Assembly: GCF_017347085.1 (NCBI RefSeq)
Contig: NZ_JADPSA010000016.1
Coordinates: 1-64,000 of the forward strand
From: Nesterenkonia sp. E16_10
Lineage (GTDB): Bacteria; Actinomycetota; Actinomycetes; Actinomycetales; Micrococcaceae
Length of the DNA: 64,000 nt
Reading direction: 5' to 3'
How positions within the stretch are numbered: the first letter of the stretch is position 1; each line of letters opens with the position of its first letter. Made by a program: the position numbers and the translations under genes. The notes under the pieces are model-generated. The model worked only from the letters and a program-made list of their open reading frames with translations. It was not told the origin of the DNA and made no database searches. Shown here piece after piece: positions 35,400 through 44,100 of the stretch.

Positions 35400-36452
35400 C
35401 TACAGGGGCACCACCCAGCCGACGACGCCGCCCAGTGCCACTCCGGCAGCATCTCCGGGGCGCAGCGCGGGGGTCCCGGTGACCTCGATCGCCACGGTGA
35501 CCGGTGCTTCACCGGGGCCCGGCTCCAGCTCGACCCGGACCAGGCTGTGCGCCCCGGAGGGCCGGACCTGGGTGACGGTGCCGCGGGCACCGGGGCGAGC
35601 GTCGTCGTCGGTCGTGAGCTGGAGCGACTCCTGCCGCGGCATCAGCAGCCCCGGACCTTCCGGGGTGTCCTGCGGGACCGGGATCCGGCCCAGGGGTGAG
35701 TGGTGCGCCCCGGCGCGGACCACCCCCGGGACCTCGTTGAGTCCGCCGAGGATCCGGTTCACCGCCGGCGAGGCCGGCTGGTGGTGGATCCGGGCCACCG
35801 GGGCGTGCTGCAGGATCCGCCCGTGGTCCAGGACCGCGATGGTGTCCGCCAGGATGGCGGCCTCCCGCCGGTCATGGGTGACCAACACGATGGTGGGGCG
35901 CAGCTGGTCCCGGATAGAGTCGATGAGGTCATACATGTCCTCGCGCAGCCGCAGATCCAGCGAGCTGAAGGGTTCATCCAGCAGCAGGATCCGGGGCTGC
36001 CGGGCCAGGGCGCGGGCCAGGGCGACCCGCTGCTCCTGCCCGCCGGAGAGCTCCCCGGGCATCCGCCGGGCATACTCGCCCAGCTGCACCAGCTCCAGGT
36101 ACTCCCGGGCCTGACGCCGTGCCTCGGCCTTGGTGCGCCCCGCCATCCGGGCGGCGAAGGCCACGTTGTCCACCACGCTCAGATGCGGGAACAGCAGCGG
36201 GCGTTGGAACATCAGCCCGGACTCGCGGTGCTCGGCGTCGAGGGCCGTGACGTCCTCACCGTCGATCAGCACCGCGCCCGCGGAGGGGTCCAGCAGACCG
36301 GCCGCGATGCGCAGCAGTGTGGACTTCCCGCTTCCGGAGGCGCCCAGCAGGGCGACACAGCTGCTCTCCGGCACGGTCAGCGTGATGTCATCAAGCACCT
36401 GCTCGGTGCCGAAGCGGTGGGAGATGGACTCGAAGCTCAGGCTCGAACTCAT
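35400..36452 (-). CDS. ABC transporter ATP-binding protein (YnjD-like)
   Basis: 350 residues; ATPase of an importer. Walker A GASGSGKST is near residue 40, the signature LSGGQEQRVALARAL near 140, Walker B ILLLDEPFSSLD and the H-loop LVTHD follow. The last ~110 residues form a TOBE-like regulatory part (QVRPSGAHSLVRVELEPG). It ends a four-gene operon in which each start overlaps the previous stop by four bases. Because the binding protein resembles YnjB, this is the YnjD position; the substrate of that system is not firmly known. Confidence 0.88.
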   Translation of the reverse strand: MSSSLSFESISHRFGTEQVLDDITLTVPESSCVALLGASGSGKSTLLRIAAGLLDPSAGAVLIDGEDVTALDAEHRESGLMFQRPLLFPHLSVVDNVAFAARMAGRTKAEARRQAREYLELVQLGEYARRMPGELSGGQEQRVALARALARQPRILLLDEPFSSLDLRLREDMYDLIDSIRDQLRPTIVLVTHDRREAAILADTIAVLDHGRILQHAPVARIHHQPASPAVNRILGGLNEVPGVVRAGAHHSPLGRIPVPQDTPEGPGLLMPRQESLQLTTDDDARPGARGTVTQVRPSGAHSLVRVELEPGPGEAPVTVAIEVTGTPALRPGDAAGVALGGVVGWVVPL

Positions 36453-37291
36453 TGCGGGCTCCTTCCACGCTGGCCCCAGCGGGCCAAGAGGATCAGCAGG
36501 ATCACGGGCGGGGCGATCATCGCCAGGGAGAGTGCGGCGGTGAGCTGCTCGCCCCCGGTGGTCGAGGCGGCCGAGCCCAGCAGCATCGGCAGCGTGCGCA
36601 GCTGGCCACCACCGATGAGCACCGTGGTGATGTAGTCGCTCCAGCCCACCAGGAAGGCGAGGAACCCGGCGCGGGCGATCGCCGGCGCCAGCAGCGCCAT
36701 CCGCACGCTGAGCAGCACCCGGGTGGGGGAGGCGCCCAGGGTGCGGGCCACCTCCTCGAAGCGCCAGTCATAGGAGGCCAGCGCGACGTGGAACATATAG
36801 GCGGTATACGGCAGCGCGGTGACCGTGAGCACGATCAGCACCGCGGCGAAGGTGGGCACTCGGGCGGAGAGCAGCAGCACGTTCGCGCCCATGACCAGGG
36901 CGAAGGGCGGGATCGCCAGCGGGGCCAACAGGATGAATCCCAGGATTCGTGCCTGGGTGCGCGGAAGCTGGCGCAGCCCGAAGGCGGCCAGGGCTCCCAG
37001 CACGGTGCCGGTGACCGCCACGCCCAGGCCCAGGGCCGCCGAGCGCAGTCCCGCCTGCAGGACCTCGGGAGACACCAGGGTGGTCAGTGCCTGGGACGAC
37101 CATGCCTCCGGCAGCACCGCCGGGGCCCGCCATTCTCCGGCCACGGACCACAGCGCCACCGGGACCAGCGGCAGCAGGACCCAGATCAGCAGCGCCGTCC
37201 CCAGGACCACGGGGAGGACCCGCCGCAGGGATAGCGCGGCACGTGGTCGCCGGGAACCCATGCGGGCGGGCCCACTGGCGAGCGCGCTCAT
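36449..37291 (-). CDS. ABC transporter permease (YnjC-like, second)
   Basis: 280 residues with about six membrane helices and the EAA-type loop RFEEVARTLGASPTRVLLSVRMAL that contacts the ATPase. It overlaps the upstream permease by four bases (37288-37291) and the ATPase gene by four bases (36449-36452). E. coli YnjC is one double-length permease, whereas here two separate permeases are present, together equal in size to it. The N-terminal basic stretch MGSRRPRAALSLRR precedes the first helix. Confidence 0.86.
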   Translation of the reverse strand: MSALASGPARMGSRRPRAALSLRRVLPVVLGTALLIWVLLPLVPVALWSVAGEWRAPAVLPEAWSSQALTTLVSPEVLQAGLRSAALGLGVAVTGTVLGALAAFGLRQLPRTQARILGFILLAPLAIPPFALVMGANVLLLSARVPTFAAVLIVLTVTALPYTAYMFHVALASYDWRFEEVARTLGASPTRVLLSVRMALLAPAIARAGFLAFLVGWSDYITTVLIGGGQLRTLPMLLGSAASTTGGEQLTAALSLAMIAPPVILLILLARWGQRGRSPQ

Positions 37292-38184
37292 GACCCGGCT
37301 CCTGATCGGCGGCTCGAGGGAAGCTGGGAGTGTTGTTGCGAGCGGCGTGGCGAGCGCCGTCGCGAGCCGCGGGCGAGCAGGGCCAGACCGAGCACTCCCA
37401 ACCCGATCACGGCGACGGCGATCCCCACCGAGGTCAGAGCGGTGGCCATCGCCTCGGGTCGGGCGGCCAGATCCACCGAGCCGAAGAGCCGCACGGCGCG
37501 CACCGAGAGCGGCTCCGGGGCCACCGGGCCCAGCAGCCAGGGCGCCTCATAGGAGCCGAAGGTGTAGACGAACACGACCAGCCCGGCCACGCCCAGCGGC
37601 AGCCGGGCCAGCGGGAGGATCACATGGAGGATCCGCTGCCGGGCCGAGGCGCCCAGGGTCGCGGCGGTCTCGCTCAGCGCCGCCGCCGAGCGGGAGATCC
37701 CGCCGAGCACCACCAGGGCGACGAACGCGGATTCCTTCCACGCGAACTCGAGGATCGCCGCGGTCCACCAGTCGGTGCCCACCAGCTGCGGGAACCCCTC
37801 GGGCATGCCGAGCAGCCGGGCCAGGAACCCGGCATCGGTGAGCAGCAGCCCGATGGCGCCGGAGGCCACCAGGTGCGGGATCGGGATGGTGGCCGCGCTC
37901 AGCGCCGCAATCAGCCGACCTCCGCGGCCCGCGGTGAGCGCATAGGCGGCGATCAGAAACCCGACCACGACGGCGAGCAGGGTGGACGTCGTCGCGATGT
38001 AGAGGGAGACGCCTGCCGATTCGACCAGAGCCCCGCCGTCGGTCCAGGCCGCGGTGCTGAACTCCGGTTCCCCGAAGAGCGGCAGGAGCCCCAGGCTCTG
38101 CAGCAGCGCGGTCAGCAGGGCGGCGCCGAGCACCAGTACCACCAGCAGCACCGCCGGTGCCGCGAGCAGCGCGGCCCGGCTCAA
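37288..38184 (-). CDS. ABC transporter permease (YnjC-like, first)
   Basis: 298 residues, about six membrane helices, with the cytoplasmic loop LSETAATLGASARQRILHVILPLAR that couples to the ATPase. The first helix (LLAAPAVLLVVLVLGAALLTAL) is long and uninterrupted by charges. The C-terminus is an Arg/Ser-rich tail (GSRRRSPRRSQQHSQLPSSRR), unusual for permeases and of unknown use. It overlaps both neighbours by four bases, so the whole transporter is translated as a coupled unit. Confidence 0.86.
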   Translation of the reverse strand: MSRAALLAAPAVLLVVLVLGAALLTALLQSLGLLPLFGEPEFSTAAWTDGGALVESAGVSLYIATTSTLLAVVVGFLIAAYALTAGRGGRLIAALSAATIPIPHLVASGAIGLLLTDAGFLARLLGMPEGFPQLVGTDWWTAAILEFAWKESAFVALVVLGGISRSAAALSETAATLGASARQRILHVILPLARLPLGVAGLVVFVYTFGSYEAPWLLGPVAPEPLSVRAVRLFGSVDLAARPEAMATALTSVGIAVAVIGLGVLGLALLARGSRRRSPRRSQQHSQLPSSRRSGAGS

Positions 38185-39434
38185 CGCCGTGCCACGGATT
38201 CTCGCCAGGCCTCATCCAGGGCGGGGACCCAGTCGAAGTCCAGCTCCGGATGCGCGTTGCCGGAGAGCTCCGCATAGTCCGGCACCACCGGGGAGCTCGG
38301 AAGCTCCTCGAAACGGTTGCGGTCCTCGGAGTCCAGCCGCTCGGCGTCGAGCACCGTGAACTGGCCCCAGACCTCCGGGTCCGCCTTGATCGCCTGCTGG
38401 TCCGGAGACATGGCAAGGTTCGCCACCGCTATGGCACCGGCGGCGTCCTGGGCGTTGGCCGGGATCGCCAGGAAGCTGGCGTTGCCCACGGTGCCCTCCT
38501 CTATTGGCATGATCCGGGTGGAGTCCGGCAGCGCGCCGGAGTCCACGAGTTCGGTCAGCCGTGCCGGGCCGTAGGTCATGCCGATGTCCACCTGGCCGTC
38601 GTTGAACAGCTGGTTCAGCGCCTGCTCGTCCCGCGGGTAGGTGGCACCTTCGCGCCAGAGCGAGGGGGCGAGGGCCTCCAAGGTCTGGATCGCGGCTGGG
38701 GAGTACTCCTGGAAGTTCTCCTCGCTGAACTCCAGCGGTATCTCCTCGGCGCCGCCGGCCTGGGAGATCATCACCTCGCGCAGGAAGACGCTTCCGGTGA
38801 AGTCCGGGGGACCGGGGTAGCTGAACCGGCCGGGGTTCGCCTCGGCCCAGTCGAGCAGCTCCGGCAGCGAGGACGGCGGCTCGGCCAAGGTCTCCGAGTT
38901 GTAGAAGTAGCTGAACTGGGCCTTGTGCCAGGGCGCCTCACAGCCGTCCACCGGGGTGCCGAAGTCGTCGGTCAATAGCGGATCTTGCGGGTCGGTGAAC
39001 TCCATGTTGGGCAGCATCTCGGTCCAGCCGCAGCGCCACGCCTCGGCCTGGCGCCCGGTGCTGAAGGTGGGCCCGTTGACCCAGACCAGATCCACCGAGC
39101 CGTCCTCCCGCCCGGCCTGCTGCTCATTGAGCACCCGGTTCAGCGCGTCGGCGGTGTCGGTCACCGGCACCCGGCGCAGCGTGACGCCCAGTTCCGCCGC
39201 CGCCGGTGCCAGCTCATCATCCACATAGGCGTTGCCCTGCTCGTCCCCGCCGTACATCCACAGGTCCACGGTCTGACCCTCTGCGGCGTGCAGCACGGCG
39301 TCGAAGTCGGCGAACTCTGCGGTCTCGATGGCGGCGCCGCTGGCGCAGGCCGAGAGCAGCATCGCACCGGCCGCCACCGAGGCGAGCGTCACCCGGCGCG
39401 TCCGCCGACGGATCAGTGGTCTGTGACGGGTCAT
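38181..39434 (-). CDS. ABC transporter substrate-binding lipoprotein (YnjB-like)
   Basis: 417 residues with a twin-arginine-rich basic N-terminus (RRRTRR), hydrophobic stretch and lipobox LSAC, so a membrane-anchored extracellular binding protein. VDLWMYGGDEQGNAYVDDEL, DLVWVNGPTF, DDFGTPVDGCEAPWHKAQF and NPGRFSYPGPPDFTGS match the E. coli YnjB pattern as I recall it. YnjBCD is related to thiamine and iron importers, but its ligand is unproven. AGAAGGA lies upstream of the ATG. It opens a four-gene operon and is divergent from the VTT-domain gene 44 bases away, so the two promoters share a very short region. Confidence 0.85.
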   Translation of the reverse strand: MTRHRPLIRRRTRRVTLASVAAGAMLLSACASGAAIETAEFADFDAVLHAAEGQTVDLWMYGGDEQGNAYVDDELAPAAAELGVTLRRVPVTDTADALNRVLNEQQAGREDGSVDLVWVNGPTFSTGRQAEAWRCGWTEMLPNMEFTDPQDPLLTDDFGTPVDGCEAPWHKAQFSYFYNSETLAEPPSSLPELLDWAEANPGRFSYPGPPDFTGSVFLREVMISQAGGAEEIPLEFSEENFQEYSPAAIQTLEALAPSLWREGATYPRDEQALNQLFNDGQVDIGMTYGPARLTELVDSGALPDSTRIMPIEEGTVGNASFLAIPANAQDAAGAIAVANLAMSPDQQAIKADPEVWGQFTVLDAERLDSEDRNRFEELPSSPVVPDYAELSGNAHPELDFDWVPALDEAWRESVARR

Positions 39435-39466
39435 CGGTTCCTTCTGAGGTGTGGTCGGCGTTCACG

Positions 39467-39472
39467 TAGGGT
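39467..39472 (+). promoter_or_regulatory. Candidate -10 hexamer of a leaderless gene
   Basis: TAGGGT ends six bases before the GTG at 39479, with no Shine-Dalgarno. The transcript would begin at or next to the start codon. Confidence 0.45.
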
Positions 39473-39478
39473 CATGGG

Positions 39479-40261
39479 GTGAACGAGATCGAGCCTGAGA
39501 GCCAGCGCGTGCCGGCCGCGCGCGGCCAGGCCCCTGGTGCTGGTGGCGCGTCGACGGCGGGTAGCGAGGCTCCGGCTCCAGATGGCACGCACCCGGCTGC
39601 TGCGGGTGGCACGCACCGCAGGGCCGTGGCCAAGGCGGTGGCTCTGGGGATCGCGCTGATCCTGTTCACCGTTGCCGCGCTGGTGCTGCCGATCCCGGGC
39701 GTGGATCAGATGCGCAGCACCGTGGCGGAGGCCGGCTGGTGGGGGCCCCTCGGGTTCGGAGTGGCCTACGCCGCGCTGACCCTGGCCCCGGTGCCAAAGA
39801 ACGTGCTCTCCATCGCCGCCGGGGTGCTCTTCGGATTCGGGCCCGGTCTGCTGATCGTCTACACCGCCGCCATGGCTGGCGCCGCCGGTGCCTTCTGGCT
39901 CGGACGCGCCCTGGGCCGGGAGGCTGTGGAACGCTTCACCGGCACCCGGGTGGCGAAGGTCGAAGACCTCCTGCTGCGCCACGGCTTCCTCGCCGTGGTC
40001 GGGGTGCGGCTGGTGCCCGTGCTGCCGTTCACCGCGATCAACTACTCGGCCGGACTGACGAGTCTGGGCTGGTGGCCCTATGTCCTGGGCACGCTGATCG
40101 GCATCATTCCTGGCACCGCGAGCTACCTGGCACTGGGCGCCTTCGGATTCCAGCCGGGTCTGCAGGCCGAGCTGGCCTTCGCGGTGCTGGTCCTGCTGAC
40201 CCTGGCCGCGACCGCCTACCTGATCCGCGCTCGCAGACGGCGAGGCGACGTAGATGTTTGA
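39479..40261 (+). CDS. VTT-domain membrane protein (TVP38/TMEM64, DedA-like)
   Basis: 260 residues. About 55 disordered Pro/Ala/Gly-rich residues precede the first helix, then come about five helices. The VTT core is seen as GFGVAYAALTLAPVPKNVLSIAAGVLFGFGPGLLIVY, FWLGRALGREAVERF and the re-entrant segment RLVPVLPFTAINYSAGLT (listed as family landmarks). This superfamily includes lipid scramblases and transporters of the inner membrane. It overlaps the next gene, a CDP-alcohol phosphatidyltransferase, by eight bases, so the two are made together and both probably concern phospholipid handling. Confidence 0.85.
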   Translation: MNEIEPESQRVPAARGQAPGAGGASTAGSEAPAPDGTHPAAAGGTHRRAVAKAVALGIALILFTVAALVLPIPGVDQMRSTVAEAGWWGPLGFGVAYAALTLAPVPKNVLSIAAGVLFGFGPGLLIVYTAAMAGAAGAFWLGRALGREAVERFTGTRVAKVEDLLLRHGFLAVVGVRLVPVLPFTAINYSAGLTSLGWWPYVLGTLIGIIPGTASYLALGAFGFQPGLQAELAFAVLVLLTLAATAYLIRARRRRGDVDV

Positions 40262-40937
40262 CGCCCGGCTGCGCACCACACTGGCCCCCGCACTGGACAG
40301 GGCGGCGGGATGGCTGGATGTGCCCTGGGTGACGCCGAACCGGCTCACCGGGCTGAACCTGATCGCGGGTCTGGCCAGCGCGGTGTTGGCCGCGACCCAA
40401 CTGTGGATTCCGGCGCTGCTCATGTGGCTGCTCTGCCGCGTGGCCGACGGCCTGGACGGGCCGCTGGCGCGCCGTCGTCGTGCCCAGGGGTCTTCGCAGG
40501 GGTCCGCGCAGGGTTCAGCCTCGGGCGCACCGGGATCGCCGCCGGGCTCATCGCAGAGCCCCGGCCAGGGCGGGTTCTTCGACATCTGCGCGGACTTCAT
40601 CGTCTATGGCGCGACCGTGATCGGCGTGGCGATCGGCGCCACCGCAGCCTTCGACGCCCCCTGGCTGCCGTTTCTGCTGGTGCTCTTCGCCTACTACATC
40701 AACGGCGGCGCGTTCCTGGCGTTCTCCTCGATCGCTGAGAAGGAGGGCAAGACGCTCGACGACGGGCGCTCGCTCTCCTTCCTCGGCGGGCTCGCCGAGG
40801 GCGGGGAGACGGTCCTGGTGCACAGCCTGTGGCTGATCTTCCCGGCCGCCGCGGTGTACATCGCAAGCGTCTGGGCGGTGCTGGTGTGCCTGAGCGCGGC
40901 CCAGCGCATCCTGGCCGGCTTTCACGCGCTGCGCTGA
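40254..40937 (+). CDS. CDP-alcohol phosphatidyltransferase with an expanded signature motif
   Basis: 227 residues; transfers a phosphatidyl group from a CDP-lipid to an alcohol in the membrane. The signature normally reads DxxDGxxAR-x8-GxxxDxxxD. Here D65-xx-D68-G69-xx-A72-R73 is followed by 32 residues instead of 8 before G106-xxx-D110-xxx-D114. The insert is Ser/Gly/Gln/Pro-rich (QGSSQGSAQGSASGAPGSPP) and at DNA level starts with three imperfect 12-bp tandem units. All catalytic Asp residues are kept, so activity is possible. The start overlaps the VTT gene. The 3' end overlaps the opposing oxidoreductase by 16 bases. Confidence 0.85.
   Translation: MFDARLRTTLAPALDRAAGWLDVPWVTPNRLTGLNLIAGLASAVLAATQLWIPALLMWLLCRVADGLDGPLARRRRAQGSSQGSAQGSASGAPGSPPGSSQSPGQGGFFDICADFIVYGATVIGVAIGATAAFDAPWLPFLLVLFAYYINGGAFLAFSSIAEKEGKTLDDGRSLSFLGGLAEGGETVLVHSLWLIFPAAAVYIASVWAVLVCLSAAQRILAGFHALR
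40485..40520. repeat. 12-bp imperfect tandem repeat inside the phosphatidyltransferase gene
   Basis: Three units, CAGGGGTCTTCG, CAGGGGTCCGCG and CAGGGTTCAGCC, encode QGSS, QGSA, QGSA. In-frame expansion of this unit is the likely origin of the insert in the enzyme's signature motif. Confidence 0.7.
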
Positions 40938-42403
40938 GCCCGGTCACCCGGGGCTCGGTCCTGGGTTCGGGTCTGCTCACCTCTGGTGTCCCGGTAGCGG
41001 GCGACGGCGGCCAGCCCCCGGGTGAGCGTCTTGACCACGGGGGAGCCCAGCGCCTGCCGAGCATGGACGACGGCGGCGTTCCACAGCGCATCGTTATAGG
41101 TCGGGTAGGCGTGGGTGACACCGGCCAGCTGCCGGGTGGTCATCTTCTGTGCGACGGCGAGCGAGAGCTCGCCCAGCGATTCCCCCGCCCGCGGGCCCAC
41201 GATCGTGCCGCCCAGGATGCGTCCCCGGCGGTCGATCACCAGCCGGACGAAGCCTTCGCGGGATTCCTCGGTCACGGCGCGGTCGGTGTCTTCCAGGGAG
41301 ACCGTGGAGGTGGTCATCCCGGGGCCGGTGGCCTCGGTGAGCCCCACGGTGGCCACCTCCGGGGAGGTGTAGGTGATCCGCGGGACGGTCTGGCTGATGC
41401 TGCGGCGCAGACCCAGCACGGCATTGGACGCGGCAGTGCTGGCGTGGACCCCGGCGAGGTGGGTGAACTTCGGGTGCGTGGTGACATCCCCGGCGGCCCA
41501 GACCGAGCGGTTGGAGGTGCGCATCGAATCGTCCACCAGCACCTGGCCGCGCTCGTCAAGGTCCACCCCGAGGTGCTCCAGGCCCAGGGAGGCAGAGCGC
41601 GGGGTCCGGCCGGTGGCGACCAGGATGACCTCTGCCTCGAGCTCGCGTCCGGCGCTGGTAATGATCAGGGAGCCGGCTGGGTTCTGGTCTGCTGAACCCT
41701 GGCGGTCTGGACTCTGCCGGATGAGGCTTGCCTCGTCGTCGTCGATGACCTGCACCCCGTCACGCTCCAGGCTGGCCTGCACCAGGGCGGCGGCGTCGCG
41801 GTCTCCCTTGGGCAGCAGCCCGGAGCGCGCCAGGATCGTCACCTGGGAACCGAGTCGGGCGAAGGCCTGACCCAGCTCGCAGGCGATGGGACCGCCGCCG
41901 AGCACCACCAGACGGGCAGGCAGCGAGGTCAGCTCCCAGACGGTGTCGGAGGTGACGGTCTGGGCGTCATCCAGGCCCGGGATCGAGGGCACGGCAGGCG
42001 CGCTGCCGGTGGCGATGAGCGCCCTGCGGAACCGCACCGGGCGCCCGTCGATCTCCGCTTCACCTGGGCCGGTGAACCGGGCATGACCGTGCAGCACGCT
42101 CACTCCGGCGCGCTCCAGGGCCTCCGGGGAGTCCTCGGGTTCGATCGTGGCGATGGCGTCGCGGATTCTCTGACGCACCTGCCCGAAGTCCGGTTCCGAG
42201 TCGCCCGTCTCCCGTGCCTGGGCGGCACGTGCCGCGGCGGAGAGGATCGTCTTGGAGGGCACGCAACCGGTCCAGAGGCAGTCGCCGCCGGTCCGGTGGG
42301 CTTCGACGAGCACGGTCCGGGCACCCAGCTGCGCGGCGGTCTTGGATCCCACGATCCCGGCAGTGCCGCCGCCGATGACCAGCAGGTCGATCGGGTGATC
42401 CAT
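40922..42403 (-). CDS. FAD-dependent pyridine nucleotide-disulfide oxidoreductase (Lpd/MerA-like)
   Basis: 493 residues. N-terminal FAD motif LLVIGGGTAGIVGSKTAAQLG is followed by the redox pair GGDCLWTGCVPSK (CxxxxC). The central NAD(P) motif is VVLGGGPIACELGQAFARLG, and AAGDVT closes the FAD site. The C-terminal partner motif is HAYPTYND, with Asp where lipoamide dehydrogenase has Glu. These features fit the mercuric-reductase/dihydrolipoamide-dehydrogenase-like group; there is no HMA domain and no mer genes nearby, so mercury is unlikely. The ATG at 42403 has AAAGGA seven bases upstream; the longer in-frame reading into the opposing gene is spurious. Confidence 0.86.
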   Translation of the reverse strand: MDHPIDLLVIGGGTAGIVGSKTAAQLGARTVLVEAHRTGGDCLWTGCVPSKTILSAAARAAQARETGDSEPDFGQVRQRIRDAIATIEPEDSPEALERAGVSVLHGHARFTGPGEAEIDGRPVRFRRALIATGSAPAVPSIPGLDDAQTVTSDTVWELTSLPARLVVLGGGPIACELGQAFARLGSQVTILARSGLLPKGDRDAAALVQASLERDGVQVIDDDEASLIRQSPDRQGSADQNPAGSLIITSAGRELEAEVILVATGRTPRSASLGLEHLGVDLDERGQVLVDDSMRTSNRSVWAAGDVTTHPKFTHLAGVHASTAASNAVLGLRRSISQTVPRITYTSPEVATVGLTEATGPGMTTSTVSLEDTDRAVTEESREGFVRLVIDRRGRILGGTIVGPRAGESLGELSLAVAQKMTTRQLAGVTHAYPTYNDALWNAAVVHARQALGSPVVKTLTRGLAAVARYRDTRGEQTRTQDRAPGDRAQRSA

Positions 42404-42574
42404 AAACGGTTCCTTTGCGCAGGTCAGGTGGGAATGGGGCAAGCTTAGGGGCGCCGATCTGAGCGGTCTGTAAACCAGGACACGTTCCTGTGCGACCGGA
42501 ATGAGTACAGTCGGAGGAGCAGCCGAGACGCGGCTCAGATCAACAGTGTCATCGTACGGGGAAGGATCAGCGCC

Positions 42575-43237
42575 ATCGAGAAGTACAGCGCCTTCGCGCC
42601 GCTCTATGACCTGCTTTCCGCGGAGTACCCCGTCTACGGGGCGGGCCGGGCGCGGTTGATCGAGCTGCTGGAGCTGACCGCGGGGGAGCAGGTGCTGGAT
42701 CTCGGATGTGGCACCGGGATGAACTTCCCCCTGCTGCAGGACCAGGTAGGTCCTGGCGGGAGGATCGTCGGGATCGACCGCAGCGCCGACATGCTCGCCC
42801 AGGCCCGGAAGAAGGCCACACGCCAGGGCTGGGACAACGTGATCCTGATCCAGGCCGACGCCACCACTCTGGATCCCGCGAAGATCTCCACCCAGATCAC
42901 GCGCGCCGGGGGAGAGGCGCTCTCCGAGGCGGCGCTGACGACCTACGCGCTCTCCCTGATGCAGCCCTGGCAGGCCGCCTGGGCGCACATGCGCAAGCTC
43001 ACCGTGGAGCAGGCCCGGCTGGGCGTGCTCGACATGCAGCGGCCCACCGGACCAAGCTCGGTGCTGACACCCCTGGCGAGGGTCGCCTGTTGGATGGGCG
43101 GCGCCGACATCGACGCCCATCCGTGGACTGCGCTGGAACGCGACTGCACCGACGTCCGTGCCACCTCGGTGCGCGGCGGACACCTGCAGGTGCGTGTCGG
43201 GGCGAAGACGTCCGACGCCATGGGGTCTCCACGCTGA
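42575..43237 (+). CDS. SAM-dependent class I methyltransferase, apparent ATC start
   Basis: About 220 residues. Motif I is LDLGCGTGMNF and the following acidic loop is IVGIDRSADMLAQA; YSAFAPLYDLLSAEYPVY before it is a family-typical N-terminus. This conserved beginning lies upstream of the first in-frame ATG/GTG/TTG (TTG at 42656, inside the domain). The frame instead has an ATC at 42575, eight bases after GGGGAAGGA, exactly where an ATG would be expected. Initiation at AUC, or an ATG-to-ATC mutation or read error, would explain this. The substrate is unknown. A flavin reductase-like gene follows after 34 bases. Confidence 0.75.
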   Translation: MEKYSAFAPLYDLLSAEYPVYGAGRARLIELLELTAGEQVLDLGCGTGMNFPLLQDQVGPGGRIVGIDRSADMLAQARKKATRQGWDNVILIQADATTLDPAKISTQITRAGGEALSEAALTTYALSLMQPWQAAWAHMRKLTVEQARLGVLDMQRPTGPSSVLTPLARVACWMGGADIDAHPWTALERDCTDVRATSVRGGHLQVRVGAKTSDAMGSPR

Positions 43238-43271
43238 GTCCCAGCTCACCGAGGAACCAGGAGTCGCCACC

Positions 43272-44009
43272 ATGACCGAGCATCGAGAGACATCAGAGGC
43301 TGATCAAGGGTTCGCAGGGCTGAGGGCGGTGTTCTTCAACTGCACGCTCAAACGCAGCCCCGAGCTGAGCCACACCTCCGGGCTGGTGGAGCTCAGCGCC
43401 GGACTGATGCGCGAACAGGGCGTGGAAGTGGAGGTCATCCGCTCCATCGACCATCCGATCGCCACCGGGGTGTACCCGGACATGACCGAGCATGGATGGG
43501 AGCAGGACGCCTGGCCGGAGCTGTTCGAACTGGTGAAGGCGGCTGACATTCTCGTCATCGCCGGACCGATCTGGCTCGGGGACAACAGCTCGGTCACCAA
43601 ACAGGTGATCGAACGTCTCTACGCCATGTCCGGGATGACCAACGACGCCGGCCAGTACATCTACTACGGCAAGGTCGGCGGCGCACTGGTCACCGGCAAC
43701 GAGGACGGGGTCAAGCACTGCGCCATGAACATCCTCTACAGCCTCCAGCACATCGGTGTGACGATCCCTCCAGCCGCTGATGCGGGATGGATCGGCCCGA
43801 TCGGCCCGGGTCCGAGCTACTTGGACCCCGGCTCCGGAGGCCCGGAGAGCGACTTCACCAACCGCAACACCACGTTCATGGCATGGAACCTGATGCATAT
43901 GGCCAAGCTGCTCCATCAGGCGGGTGGGATCCCGGCCTGGGGCAACGTCCCGGAACAGTGGGACTCGGGGCAGGACCTCGGGCTCTGGCCCAACCCCGAG
44001 TACCGATGA
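43272..44009 (+). CDS. Flavodoxin-fold NADPH-dependent FMN reductase family protein
   Basis: 245 residues. AVFFNCTLKRSPELSHTSGL is the phosphate-binding loop of the NAD(P)H:FMN reductase/flavodoxin-like fold, VIAGPIWLGDNSS the second flavin contact, and YYGKVGGALVTGNEDG the third. It probably reduces FMN or a quinone-like acceptor with NAD(P)H; the exact acceptor is unknown. The ATG at 43272 has AGGAG nine bases upstream, and the region before it belongs to the methyltransferase frame. It may share a message with that gene. A very strong hairpin follows the stop. Confidence 0.85.
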   Translation: MTEHRETSEADQGFAGLRAVFFNCTLKRSPELSHTSGLVELSAGLMREQGVEVEVIRSIDHPIATGVYPDMTEHGWEQDAWPELFELVKAADILVIAGPIWLGDNSSVTKQVIERLYAMSGMTNDAGQYIYYGKVGGALVTGNEDGVKHCAMNILYSLQHIGVTIPPAADAGWIGPIGPGPSYLDPGSGGPESDFTNRNTTFMAWNLMHMAKLLHQAGGIPAWGNVPEQWDSGQDLGLWPNPEYR

Positions 44010-44049
44010 GGTGGCGCGAAACGAGTTCGTGCCACCTGATCTGAGGAGA

Positions 44050-44100
44050 GTGGCAGCCAGGCTCGCTCGGGGTGTGATGCCGAGCGAGCCTGGCTGCTAC
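44050..44100. terminator. Long bidirectional terminator hairpin
   Basis: GCAGCCAGGCTCGCTCGG (44053-44070) pairs perfectly with 44080-44097 over 18 bp; the stem extends three more positions with one G-T. The loop is nine bases. It lies between convergent genes and its right arm includes the stop codon of the membrane protein gene. Confidence 0.85.

Noticed and set aside
39435-39478. TPP riboswitch for the YnjB-like transporter
   Set aside because: Only 44 bases separate the divergent starts, too short for the aptamer, and no conserved element is present.
42404-43273. N-terminal extension of the disulfide oxidoreductase (783-residue reading)
   Set aside because: The extension is antisense to the methyltransferase; the FAD motif and ribosome site place the start at 42403.
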